A stretch of 64,000 nt of DNA from Fonsecaea monophora (lineage: Eukaryota > Ascomycota > Eurotiomycetes > Chaetothyriales > Herpotrichiellaceae). Under the pieces are notes generated by a model that saw only the letters and a list, made by a program, of their open reading frames with translations, did not search any database and was not told the origin of the DNA. Shown here piece after piece: positions 1 through 11,573 of the stretch (its first letter is position 1; each line of letters begins with the position of its first letter). The position numbers were made by a program, and so were the translations under genes. The stretch is taken from NCBI RefSeq assembly GCF_001642475.1, contig NW_019173995.1:1-64000 (forward strand), in the 5' to 3' direction.

Positions 1-10
1 CTCCCAAGTT

Positions 11-29
11 CCCCCCCCCCCCCCCCCCC
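11..29. repeat. poly-C homopolymer run
   Basis: Nineteen C residues in a row, followed by one A and four more C. The rest of the 498 bases before the first gene holds only short open frames that I do not believe code; it is probably the promoter and 5' leader of the PH/LRR gene. Homopolymers of this length are prone to assembly and sequencing length error. Confidence 0.9.
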
Positions 30-498
30 ACCCCATCGGCCTTTCTGTACCTGAAATACCTTGTACCACCTGTCAACTCTCTTGATGCTCCTGCTGTGTC
101 CTATGAGCTCCCAGACTTGACCTTGTCACCTGAAATATATTGCTCGCGCAGCATCACCAAGTTCCAGACACGAAGCACAGCCCGAGAAACCGTCACTCCT
201 CCGCAATCTTCTTTTCGATCCTACTTCGGCACGCCGAGTCACATGCTGAGCTTAGTACCGTGCCCGGCCATGTCCCGGACGCCGACAGCATCTTGCTGAA
301 AGAGGAGGCCAAGGCACATTGAATGGCGGGTTGGCACGTCGGGGAGGTGCTCAAGCCCTGGGAACATGTGTACCTTGAGAGACCCATGACTTCCTCCTGA
401 GACTTTGACAGACTTCGAAACAAACCTGCGTCGTGCAGTGTTTGCTCGGTGGGAGTGATTGGCCGTCTCTCTTGTCTGTTTCCACCCCTCTGTTCAAT

Positions 499-3400
499 AT
501 GGCAGACAAACGCAGGAGGAAAAGCTTGAGCATTTTCCGCCAGAAGGCGGACCATGCGCCCACGATACAAATACCTGCAAGCCCGCTGCTGGAGAAGCGT
601 TCCAGCGACTACCTGCCCAGTCCGGTGGACTCGGATCCCTCGAGTCCCAAACCTCGCCCCAGGACGTTACAGAAAGCCAATCGAACCTCTGTGTTTGGCT
701 CCTTGCGCTCGCTTCACTCCCTCGACGAAGAAGAAAAGCTTACTCTGACGAGGTCCGACTCGAAGGCATCCTCGCTCCATGAGGATCCCGATATGAACGT
801 GAAGGGACTCCTGGGCAGTAAAGTTCTCCAATATGGCGAAGTACACGCAGGCGGAGGCAACATGTTTAGGAAAAGGACGCAGTTCATGGTCCTCACCGAG
901 TCACATCTCATTCGTTTCAGGAGCCAGGTCAAAGCCGCCGAAATGTTCCCCAGCATCCCCAATAATCTCAACAGGGGACACACCCCCAGGACCTCGTCGG
1001 TGGGCTCCTATCAAGAGCTACAAATGTCGGCATATTCAGAAATTACCTCGGGCGTCCCACTCGACCAGGTGGTTGCGGTGTACAAGATTGACGATGGACG
1101 CCCTACTCCTGTGGTAGAAGTGGCATACCTTGATGAACGCACAAGAAGATCGTCTGCCATACAATTACATTCGAACGAGATGCGCGAGGCCGAGCTGTGG
1201 ATTGCGGCCATCCGCTCAGCTTGCGATCAGGCAAGGTCTCTCATTGAGCAGCACATCCAGGATCGAACGGTGGAGCATCTCGCACGTGTCGTGGAGAGGG
1301 AGAGAGACTATGACCCCGAGCACTTCCACGTCTTTACCGTCATTCAACGGTATATCAACAAGTCTACCGGAAGAGCATCAGCTGAGGACCTGACTCGACT
1401 TGGGTCTTCGGCACCCTGCTACCTCGTCATTGGACTGCACAAAGTTCACCTGGTGCCCCTACAGAAGTCTTCCACGCGATCATCGAGCACCTCGCTCAGC
1501 GAGCTGGATGCCATGACCTCCTATTCCATAGTTACCTTGACTTCGATCAAGGTTGTGGCGGACGACGACGGTTTTCAATTGACCTTCAAACCACCTATGG
1601 CACATCCATGTACTGTACAACTAGCTTCATGTTCTGCGGGGCAGATTGCACTATGGCTCAGGTCTGCTTCCGAATACCTTCGACCTGAATGGCTTAGGCA
1701 GCCCTTTATCTTCGACGTTCCGCCAGAAATTGACGACCAGATGATTCCGCCAAACTTCCCAAAGGAGGAGCATGACTGCTTTGACCGAACATTAATCGCA
1801 TACTGTGCGGGTTATGATGTGGACACATCTCGCATCTGCTATTCTGTCGATTATGACTGTGAAGATGCACCACGCTTTCAACTACTTCCGCCGGCCAACG
1901 GAACCAACTATTCTACCTTGGAGTTGCTCGCTGTATTCCGAGCTTTACGGTACAATGAGTCGTTCTCGTCAATTTCCTTCGCACGAATTAATCTGTTACC
2001 CCTACGTCTCTACTACGATGGGTTCGGATCGGACTTGGACAGTCTGTTTACGCGGTCGGGCAATCCCACCAACATTGCCGGCCACCAAGAGCTCCCCGTC
2101 CTATCGCAAGAGATCAGGGTATTGGCGTTGAAAAGCCGGCGATTGAGACGGCTAGATTTCTCGCATACAATTCCACAGCAAACACTGGCGGGAGACGGGG
2201 AACCCCTCAGCTGTGGAATCTTGGAAGCGCTGACGCCACTGTGCAAGAGGTCTTTGACCAACGTGGACTGGATTGTTCTCACAGGTCTTCGACTAGCAGA
2301 TTCCGACTTGAACTATCTCGTCGATGCTGCCTCGGAAAGAAAATGTCATCTTCGAGCTCTTGAGATTGGAGAGTGTGGTCTCTCGGTCCACGACATTGAC
2401 GTGCTTTTGTCCGCTTTGGCAGTCCAGGAGAGCACGGTCGAGGTCATTGACATATCAGGGGCACAAGGCCGGTTCAGCCCAGAATTGTTCCAGCGCGGCA
2501 TGGGCGCCTTTACCCGGATTCGGCGCCTGAATCTCACTCGAGTGCAGAAGACGGCTGGCCTGGAGCCTTTACTGCCGCCCGAGGTGCTTCTGGCGTGGAG
2601 ACTCGAGGCATTGTATCTGTCACAGACCACCCTCAATGAGCAGACGGTGGACTCGATATCTACATATCTGGCAACCTCAAAGTCTGACATCCTCCGAGAG
2701 CTGCACGTCAATCAATGTGGTCTGACGGGGTACGATCTTGCGACCTTCTTCCGGTCAATGACTCGGGAGGACATGCAGCCCCGAGTCATGCACGTGAGTG
2801 CCAACGAGAATCGGCTCAAGACAGGTAACACGATCCTCTTTAGGACGATTGCTCAAAATTGTGGACCAACGTCACTGAGCTTACGAATGATGGATTTTGA
2901 GAAAGAAAATCACTTTCGCGAATTGATTAATGCCCTGAAGGTGAATACGACGTTACGAAGTTTGGATATATCACGTGCTTCTTTACCGTATGATGCCAGC
3001 GTCGAGACCTGTGAGGCGCTGAAGGAAATGTTTGCCACGAATCGAACACTGGAGGAGCTTGATATCAGCGGCGAGCACGCCCATTTGGACACGACCCGCT
3101 TTGGCATTGGCCTCAATATTGCGCTGAGAGGGCTGGAAAAGAACACCACCTTGAAGCTCCTGCGTATCGAGTACCAGGCGCTGGGGTTACAAGGCGCTAG
3201 CACGTTGGCCGAGGTGCTGGAGAAGAACGAGACACTGCTGGAAATTCACTGCGAACACAACGACATCAACCTGCAGAGTTTCACGGCGCTTGTCAATGCG
3301 CTGGAGAAGAATCATACGTTGCTATACATGTCGACCATGGACCACGATAGAGCGAAATCAATGGATAAAGTGCGCCGCGAGATTGAAGCAGTGGACCGTG

Positions 3401-3849
3401 CAGACTCTCCCAAGACTCCCAAAAGCGGTGGCGGAGCAATTAAGAAGGCTTTGACAGGAACATTGACGGGCAAGGCACACGGACACGGGAAGGGACACGG
3501 ACATCGACACAGCAGTTCGCTGTCTTCGACAGCGTCATTTACGGATCAAGACGTGACGGCAGTGATGAGCACTTTGGATGAAAAGTGGGACTTACAAGTC
3601 TCGAGGATGCAAAAGTACCTGTTTCGGAATTACTGTCGCGCACAGGGTGTGCCTTGGGAAGATGGTGCGGGTGACGAGGACAGCCGGCGAACCACAGCAA
3701 CAGCGGACAATACGATGGCGCAGATCTTGCAGCGCGTCAAACTCGACCGAACGCCCACTGCGGCCCAACCGGATGCCTTGGACTATATTGACGAGAAGCT
3801 GGGGAGAGACAGCGGCAGCGACATGATATTCCAGATCCCTGAGGATTGA
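499..3849 (+). CDS. PH-domain and leucine-rich-repeat protein (CARMIL-like architecture)
   Basis: Single-exon gene of 1116 residues. The frame is open from 433, but that codon is GTG; the first ATG is at 499 and begins a Lys/Arg-rich start (MADKRRRKSLSIF). Residues about 20-100 are Ser/Pro-rich and look disordered. Residues about 100-250 resemble a split pleckstrin-homology domain ending in a W-containing helix (EAELWIAAIRSACDQ). From about 540 to 930 there are ribonuclease-inhibitor-type leucine-rich repeats, with recurring units such as LRALEIGECGLS, LRSLDISRASL, LEELDISGEH and LLEIHCEHNDI. The tail has a His/Gly/Lys-rich stretch near residues 990-1005 and a short acidic end. PH followed by LRR recalls CARMIL-type actin regulators and fungal PH/LRR proteins of unknown role. 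A membrane-associated scaffold is inference; no enzyme motif is visible. Confidence 0.85.
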   Translation: MADKRRRKSLSIFRQKADHAPTIQIPASPLLEKRSSDYLPSPVDSDPSSPKPRPRTLQKANRTSVFGSLRSLHSLDEEEKLTLTRSDSKASSLHEDPDMNVKGLLGSKVLQYGEVHAGGGNMFRKRTQFMVLTESHLIRFRSQVKAAEMFPSIPNNLNRGHTPRTSSVGSYQELQMSAYSEITSGVPLDQVVAVYKIDDGRPTPVVEVAYLDERTRRSSAIQLHSNEMREAELWIAAIRSACDQARSLIEQHIQDRTVEHLARVVERERDYDPEHFHVFTVIQRYINKSTGRASAEDLTRLGSSAPCYLVIGLHKVHLVPLQKSSTRSSSTSLSELDAMTSYSIVTLTSIKVVADDDGFQLTFKPPMAHPCTVQLASCSAGQIALWLRSASEYLRPEWLRQPFIFDVPPEIDDQMIPPNFPKEEHDCFDRTLIAYCAGYDVDTSRICYSVDYDCEDAPRFQLLPPANGTNYSTLELLAVFRALRYNESFSSISFARINLLPLRLYYDGFGSDLDSLFTRSGNPTNIAGHQELPVLSQEIRVLALKSRRLRRLDFSHTIPQQTLAGDGEPLSCGILEALTPLCKRSLTNVDWIVLTGLRLADSDLNYLVDAASERKCHLRALEIGECGLSVHDIDVLLSALAVQESTVEVIDISGAQGRFSPELFQRGMGAFTRIRRLNLTRVQKTAGLEPLLPPEVLLAWRLEALYLSQTTLNEQTVDSISTYLATSKSDILRELHVNQCGLTGYDLATFFRSMTREDMQPRVMHVSANENRLKTGNTILFRTIAQNCGPTSLSLRMMDFEKENHFRELINALKVNTTLRSLDISRASLPYDASVETCEALKEMFATNRTLEELDISGEHAHLDTTRFGIGLNIALRGLEKNTTLKLLRIEYQALGLQGASTLAEVLEKNETLLEIHCEHNDINLQSFTALVNALEKNHTLLYMSTMDHDRAKSMDKVRREIEAVDRADSPKTPKSGGGAIKKALTGTLTGKAHGHGKGHGHRHSSSLSSTASFTDQDVTAVMSTLDEKWDLQVSRMQKYLFRNYCRAQGVPWEDGAGDEDSRRTTATADNTMAQILQRVKLDRTPTAAQPDALDYIDEKLGRDSGSDMIFQIPED

Positions 3850-6496
3850 TTTCGACTCCAAGTACCGTTCAGGGAAAAAGTCAGGGATTTCGCCACCGAG
3901 ATGAGGACTCCCTAGCCTGGAAGCAACCCCTATCTGTGTACAGACACACGGGGAGAAGAGAGAGAGAGAGGCGGTGGAAAAATTTCCCAAGATTTGGAGG
4001 TTCATTGACGATTTACAGCGTTGGGTCTCCTTTATTTTTTTCACCTTTCCCACCCTTGTGATACCCACCACTTTGGCTTTTCAGGTTCAGTTTGGAGTCA
4101 CTCACTCGTACGTACGTACCGAGTACGAACAGGTACAGGGAAGTTTGTTGGGGCGCCTCGGAGTGGGCGGGGCGGAGCGGACGATATTCACACCGTTATG
4201 CATTGTCCGCCTTGGATACCTACTCGCACAGGAGGTATTAGGTGTTGGGCATTCATAACTACCTACCTACGTAGGTACTATGAGGGGCGCGCCATACTCG
4301 GTACACAACGAAGAATAGTAACGGAAATGGGAATGAATGAATAGGTTAGAATAGCGACAAAAGGAGCACTCGTACGTGTATAGTACCAAGTGGTGATGAA
4401 AATCATTTTGTTGTATATAGAGAAGTGCCTGCTGCAGCACCCAGTATTGAGTATTGCACATTATATTTTTATTTATGCAGAAAGACGTGATCGCATTCGA
4501 GAAGAAGTGGCTTTTGTACCGAGTGCGAGGTACTTCGTACCCAGTCGTGCCAGTCCGGTGGTGACGATGATATTCGTCCCGAGTACCTCGCACTAGGGAC
4601 CGAGTAGAGAACCAGACGTGACGGGGTCAGCCTTGGCCACCAGGCTCAGCCTCCAGGGGGGCGAGCAATGGCACACCGACTTTGCATTGACACGTAGTCA
4701 AACAGTGGGACGAAGGCCTGATTATGTGTCTGTACTCGTCTATAAGGAGTTACGAGGACATGGCGAGGCGCGACGGGGGGCCAGACTTGCTACGCACGAG
4801 TAGTACCGAGTAGTCAGCTCGTCGCCGTGGAAAGTCCCTCGTCCTCGTAGTCATAGGTGATGATGATGATGCATAACCGAGGCTTTAAGTGGGCAAGTAA
4901 TGGGCAACTCAGCAAGTCAGGCTGTACATATGTACATATGAAGTGCATACCGGGCGAGCCTTACGAGTAATACGCCGGCGAGCGTAATTGCGGATTTGGG
5001 TTGCGCGACATTTTCCCACCGTCCCACTCCACCCCTTGGAAAAGGATAGCTGCGGGGGCTGAGGAACGGGAGGGACCCTTGTTTGATTTATTGTTCCGTC
5101 TCAGGCACCGACGAATCGAAAAGAGATACTGCTTTGAGATGATGTGGAGGGTTAATCATCCGAAGAGTCAGCACTTGAAGCCTCTTTTTGTTTGTGGCTA
5201 GGCTATTACTCGGTACGAGGGGACAGATGGAGAATACCTCAGGTAATAATGGGGGGGATTTGGTCGCGCGCCACGGGGGTTGGCGGGCGCTACGAGGAAA
5301 AGGCTGTGTTGATTATCCCTTACTTGTATGTAGGTAAACCAGACTTGCGGTGCTTATACTTGTGTGTCCCTCTCTCGCGCGGTATAACGTGCTCATATCA
5401 GCTCTTTACAAGTATTTCCCCGTGGCTCGGCGTTACATCATAGCGGCGGTGGTGGTGGCCAACGGCGAAGTGCGCAGATCCCGATTAAGTAGTAGTAGTT
5501 GGTGCGATTCGTGCGAGGCGAGGAACGTGGGAATGCGTATTGGAGGAGGAGCAATCCGAGATCCGCAGGGGGTTATTACTCGTTCGATACTCGTAACTAG
5601 CTTTTTTAGTGACGAAGATAACCATCTGAGTAGACGGAAAATAGTACGAAGTTTCGTCTCGAGTACGCTTTGGAAGGCCTTGGTATTCCTCGTATAGGTG
5701 AAGAAGTGGTTGTATGTCGTTGGGTGGCGGAACTCCCCCTCTTCAGCTGCACCAGCGTGTGCTTATGGTGGCCCATGATGAGAGTATTGCGTGTGTTCTG
5801 AGGACGAGGGCAAAAAGGTGGTCGTTGCGACGAGTTGATTGACGGGAATGGATATGCAGGTGGACGAGTGACAAGGGATGCTGCAGGCACTGCCACAATC
5901 TTCGCCTTCGCAGATTCGAGCCTCAATTGGCTCGTATACCAGCAACCCACCAAATCCGCCAATCCCCTGCGGGCACCAAACTACGCCCGCTCGCAACAAG
6001 AATTTCCCTCTGAATTCCCCCCCTACGAGAAACTACTTGGTCGGTACTCTCCTTGTCTCTCTCTTTATTACATACCTACTTGTTACTTTCTCATCTTTTC
6101 CCTCGTTTGATTTCCCTGTTGTCGACATCATCCCCGTACGCTAGTCCTACGGTTCACTCCTTCAGCCCTAGTCTCTCCTTAACTCGAACCATCCCACCCC
6201 CCCATAACTGTTCTTTCGTACTCGACAACCCAAAAACTCAACCTGATCTCGTCCCGTACCTGGTAGACTTCTCCGGCCGAACCATGCTCCTCCACTGTCA
6301 TTGAACTCTGCATGCTTTGAATCTCGTACCAGCCTCGACCCCTCCGAAGAGAACGTTATCAGTCAGTTCCTCAAAAGCATTCCTTCAACCCCCCAGATTA
6401 TATTCTCGAACACACGTGCATGGGATTGCCCGCGACGAACGGACCTACATCCATACCTCGAACCTCGTCCCTCACCCTTAGCGGGCTGCTGTCAAG
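3850..6496. other. long intergenic region with recurrent GTACCGAGTAC-type motifs
   Basis: No convincing gene. The open frames here are short and overlap one another. The stretch is rich in the 11-mer GTACCGAGTAC or its reverse (4116-4126; partial copies near 4536, 4577, 4803; reverse near 5207-5216) and holds a perfect 14-base palindrome, TACCTACGTAGGTA, at 4264-4277. The last 600 bases before 6497 are pyrimidine-rich and probably form the promoter and 5' leader of the mannosyltransferase gene. Confidence 0.6.
4264..4277. repeat. perfect 14-base palindrome TACCTACGTAGGTA
   Basis: Reads identically on both strands. A related palindrome, GTAGGTACCTAC, lies at 63446-63457. Whether these are regulatory sites or relics of dispersed short repeats cannot be told from the window. 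Confidence 0.8.
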
Positions 6497-7555
6497 ATGC
6501 GGCGCAGTCTGATGGTCTTCCTCTTGGTGGCCATCATAGTGTTGACCCTCCTCCTACACTCGGTCTCGACGCTGCTCGCCTTGCTCATAGAAGACGCGTC
6601 TCAAGACGCCATCCATAGATCAGAGCTACCGGCTCCCAATTCCACACTCCTCGAAACACGACCACATTTGATCCCCAAGATCATTCATCAGACATACATC
6701 AACGAGTCCATTCCCGCGCATTGGGTCCCCGCGCAGAAATCATGTATAGATCTACACCCAGACTACGAGTACATATTGTGGACGGATGAAAAATCTCTCG
6801 ACTTCATTGCCAAGGAGTATCCGTGGTTCTTGTCGACGTTTGTTGGGTACAAACACAACATCCAACGCGCTGATGCGATCCGATACTTTGTGCTGGCTCA
6901 CTATGGCGGTGTCTACATCGACCTGGATGACGGCTGCATGAGGAGGCTCGACCCATTGTTGTCGTACACGGCGTTTGTGCGGAGGACGGTCCCTACAGGC
7001 ATTAGCAACGATGTCATGGGCTCGATACCGCAACATCCTTTCTTCTTGCGGGTGATGGAGTCCCTCCAGGGTGCCAACAGATCCTGGCTCCTGCCGTATA
7101 TCACCATTATGGCCTCGACCGGGCCATTGTTTCTGAGTGTGATTTGGAAAAAGTGGATGGGTGAACACGCCCACCTCGATCCCCAGAGCTGGATTGGCAG
7201 AGTTCGAGTGCTGATGCCGGACGAATACAACAAACATTCCTGGTCGTTTTTCAAGACATACAAGGGCTCCAGCTGGCATGGCAAAGACGCAAGACTGATA
7301 TTCTGGATGGGCAAGAACTGGGTGTTGCTTACCGTGCTGGGTTTCCTCCTCGTCATGACCGTGGGCTTCGTGATCTGGTTCATCTATTCGAGGCTGCTCA
7401 TTTGGAGTGCGAGGAAGAGAGGCACAAGGGGCAGTCCTCGAATGGTTGCCTTCAGATTCCCTGGTGCTGCAAAGATGCCGCTGTGGCGGATGTGGTCCGG
7501 TGGGTTGGGAGCTAAGAAGCAGACGTATGAGCTGGTTGCTCAGCATGATGCATGA
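6497..7555 (+). CDS. GT32 mannosyltransferase, MIPC synthase catalytic subunit (Sur1/Csh1 family)
   Basis: Single exon, 352 residues, ATG at 6497. Residues about 5-30 form a hydrophobic signal-anchor. The conserved glycosyltransferase sugar-binding region starts at KIIHQTYINESIP and runs through the acceptor segment NIQRADAIRYFVLAHYGG. The metal-binding DXD motif is DLDD at residues 142-145. A second hydrophobic segment lies at about 273-300, giving the two-membrane-anchor layout of Sur1/Csg1/Csh1 rather than the single anchor of Och1. Family members transfer mannose from GDP-mannose to inositol phosphorylceramide in the Golgi, with a Csg2-type partner. Length matches the family (about 350-380). 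The MIPC assignment over other GT32 enzymes rests on the C-terminal membrane segment and the HQTYI and YGGVYIDLDD spacing. Confidence 0.85.
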   Translation: MRRSLMVFLLVAIIVLTLLLHSVSTLLALLIEDASQDAIHRSELPAPNSTLLETRPHLIPKIIHQTYINESIPAHWVPAQKSCIDLHPDYEYILWTDEKSLDFIAKEYPWFLSTFVGYKHNIQRADAIRYFVLAHYGGVYIDLDDGCMRRLDPLLSYTAFVRRTVPTGISNDVMGSIPQHPFFLRVMESLQGANRSWLLPYITIMASTGPLFLSVIWKKWMGEHAHLDPQSWIGRVRVLMPDEYNKHSWSFFKTYKGSSWHGKDARLIFWMGKNWVLLTVLGFLLVMTVGFVIWFIYSRLLIWSARKRGTRGSPRMVAFRFPGAAKMPLWRMWSGGLGAKKQTYELVAQHDA

Positions 7556-9374
7556 CCTGCTGCCGTTGTTGGACACCATTCAGCTTCTGCAACCGAGTCG
7601 TTCGAATTCGACAAAAGAACACGGCCGAACCCTCGACATTACAACTACAATGAACTTTACGAGCGCAGGCGTTAAGGCGAGACGAAAAAAACCCCGCTGT
7701 CTATATTCTCGGACGGTTTACGCGCCGTCTTTCTGCGATAGAAAGCGAGTACAGGATACTGGGCATGATGTATTTTACCGTGACCCGGCCTCTCTGCTTT
7801 TCTTACTTTTGGATGCCACGCCGATGATATATGGCGGATTATACGATATTGTAATAAGACTTTTAATCTCACAGACCAGGCAGAGGATATGAATCTATCA
7901 GATGGGATCCAGATCCAGGACAACACGAGATGGATATATGCTCGAGTATCTCATTACCAAGTACCGAGTACCGTGTAGACAATTCATTCCCAGATGAGAG
8001 TACTCGTATCAGCTGTCGTTGCGATAAACGCGTCTATTGAGTTTGCAAAGTCAGGCCAACCAACCCTCGGGGGCAGTTTGCCTGATTGTGTACTCGGTAC
8101 GCCTGATCAGGGACTGTTGCGAGTTCACCGTCTAGTCAATTGTGGGGGTGTTTTCTGCCATGTCGCCTGATCAGTCTGCACTCGCCATTCTCATTGCACT
8201 CTGCACTGGGCATTATCAACAAGTACCTCGTACCCCTATCTGACCAGGGAGTGATTATTATCTTGTTAATCTCCTGCGGCAGTGGCTGAGACTCACATAT
8301 GTATGTAGGTCTCGGTATCAACATCCATGCTAACCTGGTCCAGGCAAGGCCCTTCAGGTCGATTCCGCCTGACCGACTACCTCGTACAGTACTCGGTAGT
8401 GATTCTCCCACGGCCTCCGACCCAGACTATTACATGAGCAGGCTATGCTCCTCGCGTCATTGACGGACTTCTTGTACCTACCAAGGTGGCACAGGAAAGA
8501 GACGGACAGGGATGTTATGTGGACAGACGTCGTCTACCAATGCAAAAAGAACCACTTGGTCTCCAGCGACCATGACAAACTCTCTTCGACGTGTGTAGCG
8601 AGTACGAGTACTCGCTACAGAGTCGACTACTCACAATTTCTTCCCGTTGCACCCCCCTGTTCTGTATAATCTCCACACTCTTGAGTATTTCCGTCCGGGA
8701 TGAGCTAGGGATATCGACAACGGCTGTTTGGTTGGTCAATTCCCGCCCAGCCCCAGTGGTTATGTGCCTTCTATTGCTACACAGACTCGTCCCAACCAGG
8801 GAAATGCTCAGATGATACTTGTGATCTGGAATTGTATCTGCGACCGAGCCTGCTGCCATCGTCTTGACGCCTCATTGAGCCGAACGTCAAGACTCTCTTT
8901 CAAGCGCGACACCTTATCTTGTTCTGGCAAGATGAACAGGCAGGCAAAAAGAAATGCTGGACACAAGCAGCTGCCGTCCGCTAGAACGAACGCCATGTTG
9001 CATCTCGACTTCCGGTGGCTCTCTCCCTCCACCTGTAGGGAGTTCCTGTGCTTCTCCCGCATCAGGGATAGCGAAAACGCCCTCCTGCATATGCTTGAAG
9101 CACTGTTGGGGCCGAAATGCGCCGCACTCTCATCTTGGAGCCTTTGGTAATGGTCTACGGCCAAGCCCCGCGGCTTGACATCTTTGCATGAGTGGTGCGT
9201 TCCAGAGGCTCTGTGGGAGAGAGACAGAGATGGAGCTGCTCAGCCTGAAGTAACAATGTGTGACCGTTGCAGAACTACTAAGTAAGGTGAGTTCCTTCGA
9301 AAACTCGTCCACGGCATGTTACCACAGGGCGACCTCAGAGTGAATCCCCAGCCTCATCGTCCGCGTCTTTCACA
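7556..9374. other. intergenic region with GTACCGAGTAC-type palindromes
   Basis: No gene is supported. Copies of the dispersed motif occur at 7961-7971 (GTACCGAGTAC), 8090-8100 (GTACTCGGTAC) and 8389-8399 (AGTACTCGGTA), with a longer near-palindrome around 8598-8617. The open frames here are below 140 residues, overlap on both strands and resemble no family I know. Confidence 0.6.
8598..8617. repeat. 20-base near-perfect palindrome around GAGTACGAGTACTC
   Basis: The left arm AGCGAGTAC is mirrored by the right arm GTACTCGCT around a short centre. It belongs to the same GTAC/GAGTAC motif family scattered through the neighbouring intergenic DNA. Confidence 0.7.
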
Positions 9375-11290
9375 ATGTCTATCTATCGTTGTATCTCTGT
9401 GATGCTATGGGCTCTCAGCCTTTTTGTCGTCTCTGCAGAAATCGCATTCAGCAGTTACAACGGTGCTGGCCTGACAGAAGCCGACACGCTGCGGGTTCTG
9501 CGCCGCGCCCTGTCTGCATCCGGGACAGAAGACACAGTCAATCTCTTCGACGAGACTATCGACAAAGTTTGGGACGGAGCAGTGCTATTTGCCATGTAGG
9601 GACCACTGAAGAATTCCTGGTTGTTTGACCATGTCTGACTGACTCGTCAGTACGATGGAGGCAGAGGAGGATGTATCGACTCGCGCCGGTAATGGCTCCC
9701 TCGAAACCCAATACGGTGTCAGTATTGTTTGTTCCACCTGCTACATTACCGGCAGGGTCAGTGGACAGTTGACGCGCAATGCCGACTTCAACATCACCGA
9801 GCTCGAGGAGAGTGCCATAGACCTGGTCAAGAATATCACCGAGGAAGCCGGACAGGCCTTGTCGGATCTCGTCGAGGGCAACACCAACTATACAGAAATT
9901 GATTTCAACGTCGAGCTCCCCAGCTTTCCAGACTTTGACTATCGGCTGCAGTTCAACTTTGACAACCTAGAGCTCTACATGAAGCTTGATACCATCCTTT
10001 CTGTTGCGTCCACCTACACGATCAACCTATACACATCACAGAGCCCAGCGGGCGTCAGTCTGGGGGACTCCTTGGAGATCGGGGCGTTCTTCACTGTGGA
10101 TCTGATCCTGACTGCTGCGGCAGAGGTGGACATCAGCAGCGGAGTGCACATCAAGGTTGACGGTGCCGATATCAGTCTCCAGATGTTCAACAGGAGTGTG
10201 CAAAGCATTACCATGTAAGGGAAATGAACAACGCTGAACAGACCACAGAGACCCTGACACTAACGCGCGCTGTTTTTCGTTCAGTGATGGCGGCATGTTT
10301 GAATTCCTCCCCGTGAGCGTCGAGGGTGCCGGGTTCGTGTTCACCGGCGCGCTGCGAGTCGGTCTCCACGCCGGCATCACCTTTGACATCGACACGTCCG
10401 TGACGATTGCGAACCACACGCTCGGCGGCTCGGCGGGCCTGGAAGCAGGAGTCTTTGCCAACGTTGCCGAGTTCGTCGCCAATGTCACGTACGACGCCGG
10501 AGGCGATGACGGCGACTGCGAGCTGGCGCTGGTCGAGTCCTTCACCATGGCACTCGGCGCCGCGGCGGGAGCATCGGCCGCCTTCGACCAGACCACCTGG
10601 GGGCCGACGCCCGAAACCGAAGTCCCCATCTGGTACACGGAGCTGGGCTCTGCGTGCGCGGCCCGCCGTAGCTCGACAAACACACCGGCGCTCGTCACAG
10701 TGAGAGACGCGACGAGTGACCTCTCTCTCACGCTCGCGACTGTGACCACAGAGACGACGTCTTTCGGAGTGGCCTGCATCTCGTCCGGCTTGCTCAACTG
10801 TCCCGTGTCCTTACAGACGACGAAGACCTTCACAGCGACTCTCACGACGACGACCTCGGTCCCGTCCGGCTCGGAAGCGACATGGCCTGCCGCGACTCAA
10901 ACGGCCGTGAGGACGGTCGCATTCGGCGCCAACGCCAAAGCCCTGACGGCGACGACGGGCATTCCAGTCTCTTACATCCCGCCACCGTCACCACCCTCGT
11001 CCTCATCCGCCGCCGGCACCGCAACCGCAACAGGAGACAGCGCGAGCCACGGAAACCACAGACCGCTGACCATCGGACTCTCCGTGGGCCTGGGCGTTCC
11101 GGTCCTCGTCGCAATTATCGCCGGCGTGGTCTTCTTCCTCCGCAGGCGCTTGGTCAGGTATGCGCCCGTGCACAAGGCTGAGAGTCAGAGTCCCGTCGTG
11201 GAAGAGGTGCAGCCGCAGCCGGCGGCGCAGCATGAGCAGCAGGGGATGCTCAAGCGGGCGACGACGGTTGAGGTGGACGAGACAGATTGA
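9375..11290 (+). CDS. secreted/surface single-pass membrane protein of unknown function
   Basis: Three exons: 9375-9595, 9651-10214 and 10285-11290, with introns of 55 and 70 bases. Both donors follow a CCAT, and both splices leave an AT that is completed by T to an Ile codon. The product is 596 residues. It begins with a clear signal peptide (MSIYRCISVMLWALSLFVVSA). A large ectodomain follows with several N-glycosylation sequons and alternating hydrophobic residues suggesting beta-strands. Its end carries a WGPTPETEVPIWYTELGSAC block that I associate with an unnamed family of fungal surface proteins. Then come a Ser/Thr-rich stalk, one membrane segment (about residues 535-560) ending in RRR, and a short Pro/Gln-rich cytoplasmic tail. 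The layout fits a wall-anchored sensor or adhesin-like protein, but that is inference from topology. Confidence 0.85.
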
Positions 11291-11550
11291 AACTGTCGGA
11301 GATTGACTGTCTGCTTATTTGATTGATTGACGTGGAGAATGTAGTCCACCCAGACTTATCTACCTTGTCCTGCTCGAAAACGACCCGCTATGTAAGGGTG
11401 CACATGTATGCATGCATATGTGACTTTTATAGTATAGTATTGTACAAAACATGCAGATGTCAAGAGAACATCCTGTTCACCTTAGCTTCGTCGCTTCGTC
11501 GCTGCATCAATCCCGACTCTATACAAAGTATGCACAGATGAGGCCTCCCT

Positions 11551-11573
11551 GTCACCTGTCACCTGTCACCTGT
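11551..11573. repeat. tandem repeat of GTCACCT, three copies
   Basis: Three direct copies of the 7-mer GTCACCT in a row, partly followed by GTACAGG. Confidence 0.85.

Noticed and set aside
6752..7579. 275-residue open frame on the minus strand
   Set aside because: Antisense shadow of the GT32 gene; composition has no domain and the plus frame has clear motifs.
10036..10845. 269-residue open frame on the minus strand
   Set aside because: Antisense to exons 2 and 3 of the surface protein and spans its second intron; Ser/Val/Ala-rich without family features.
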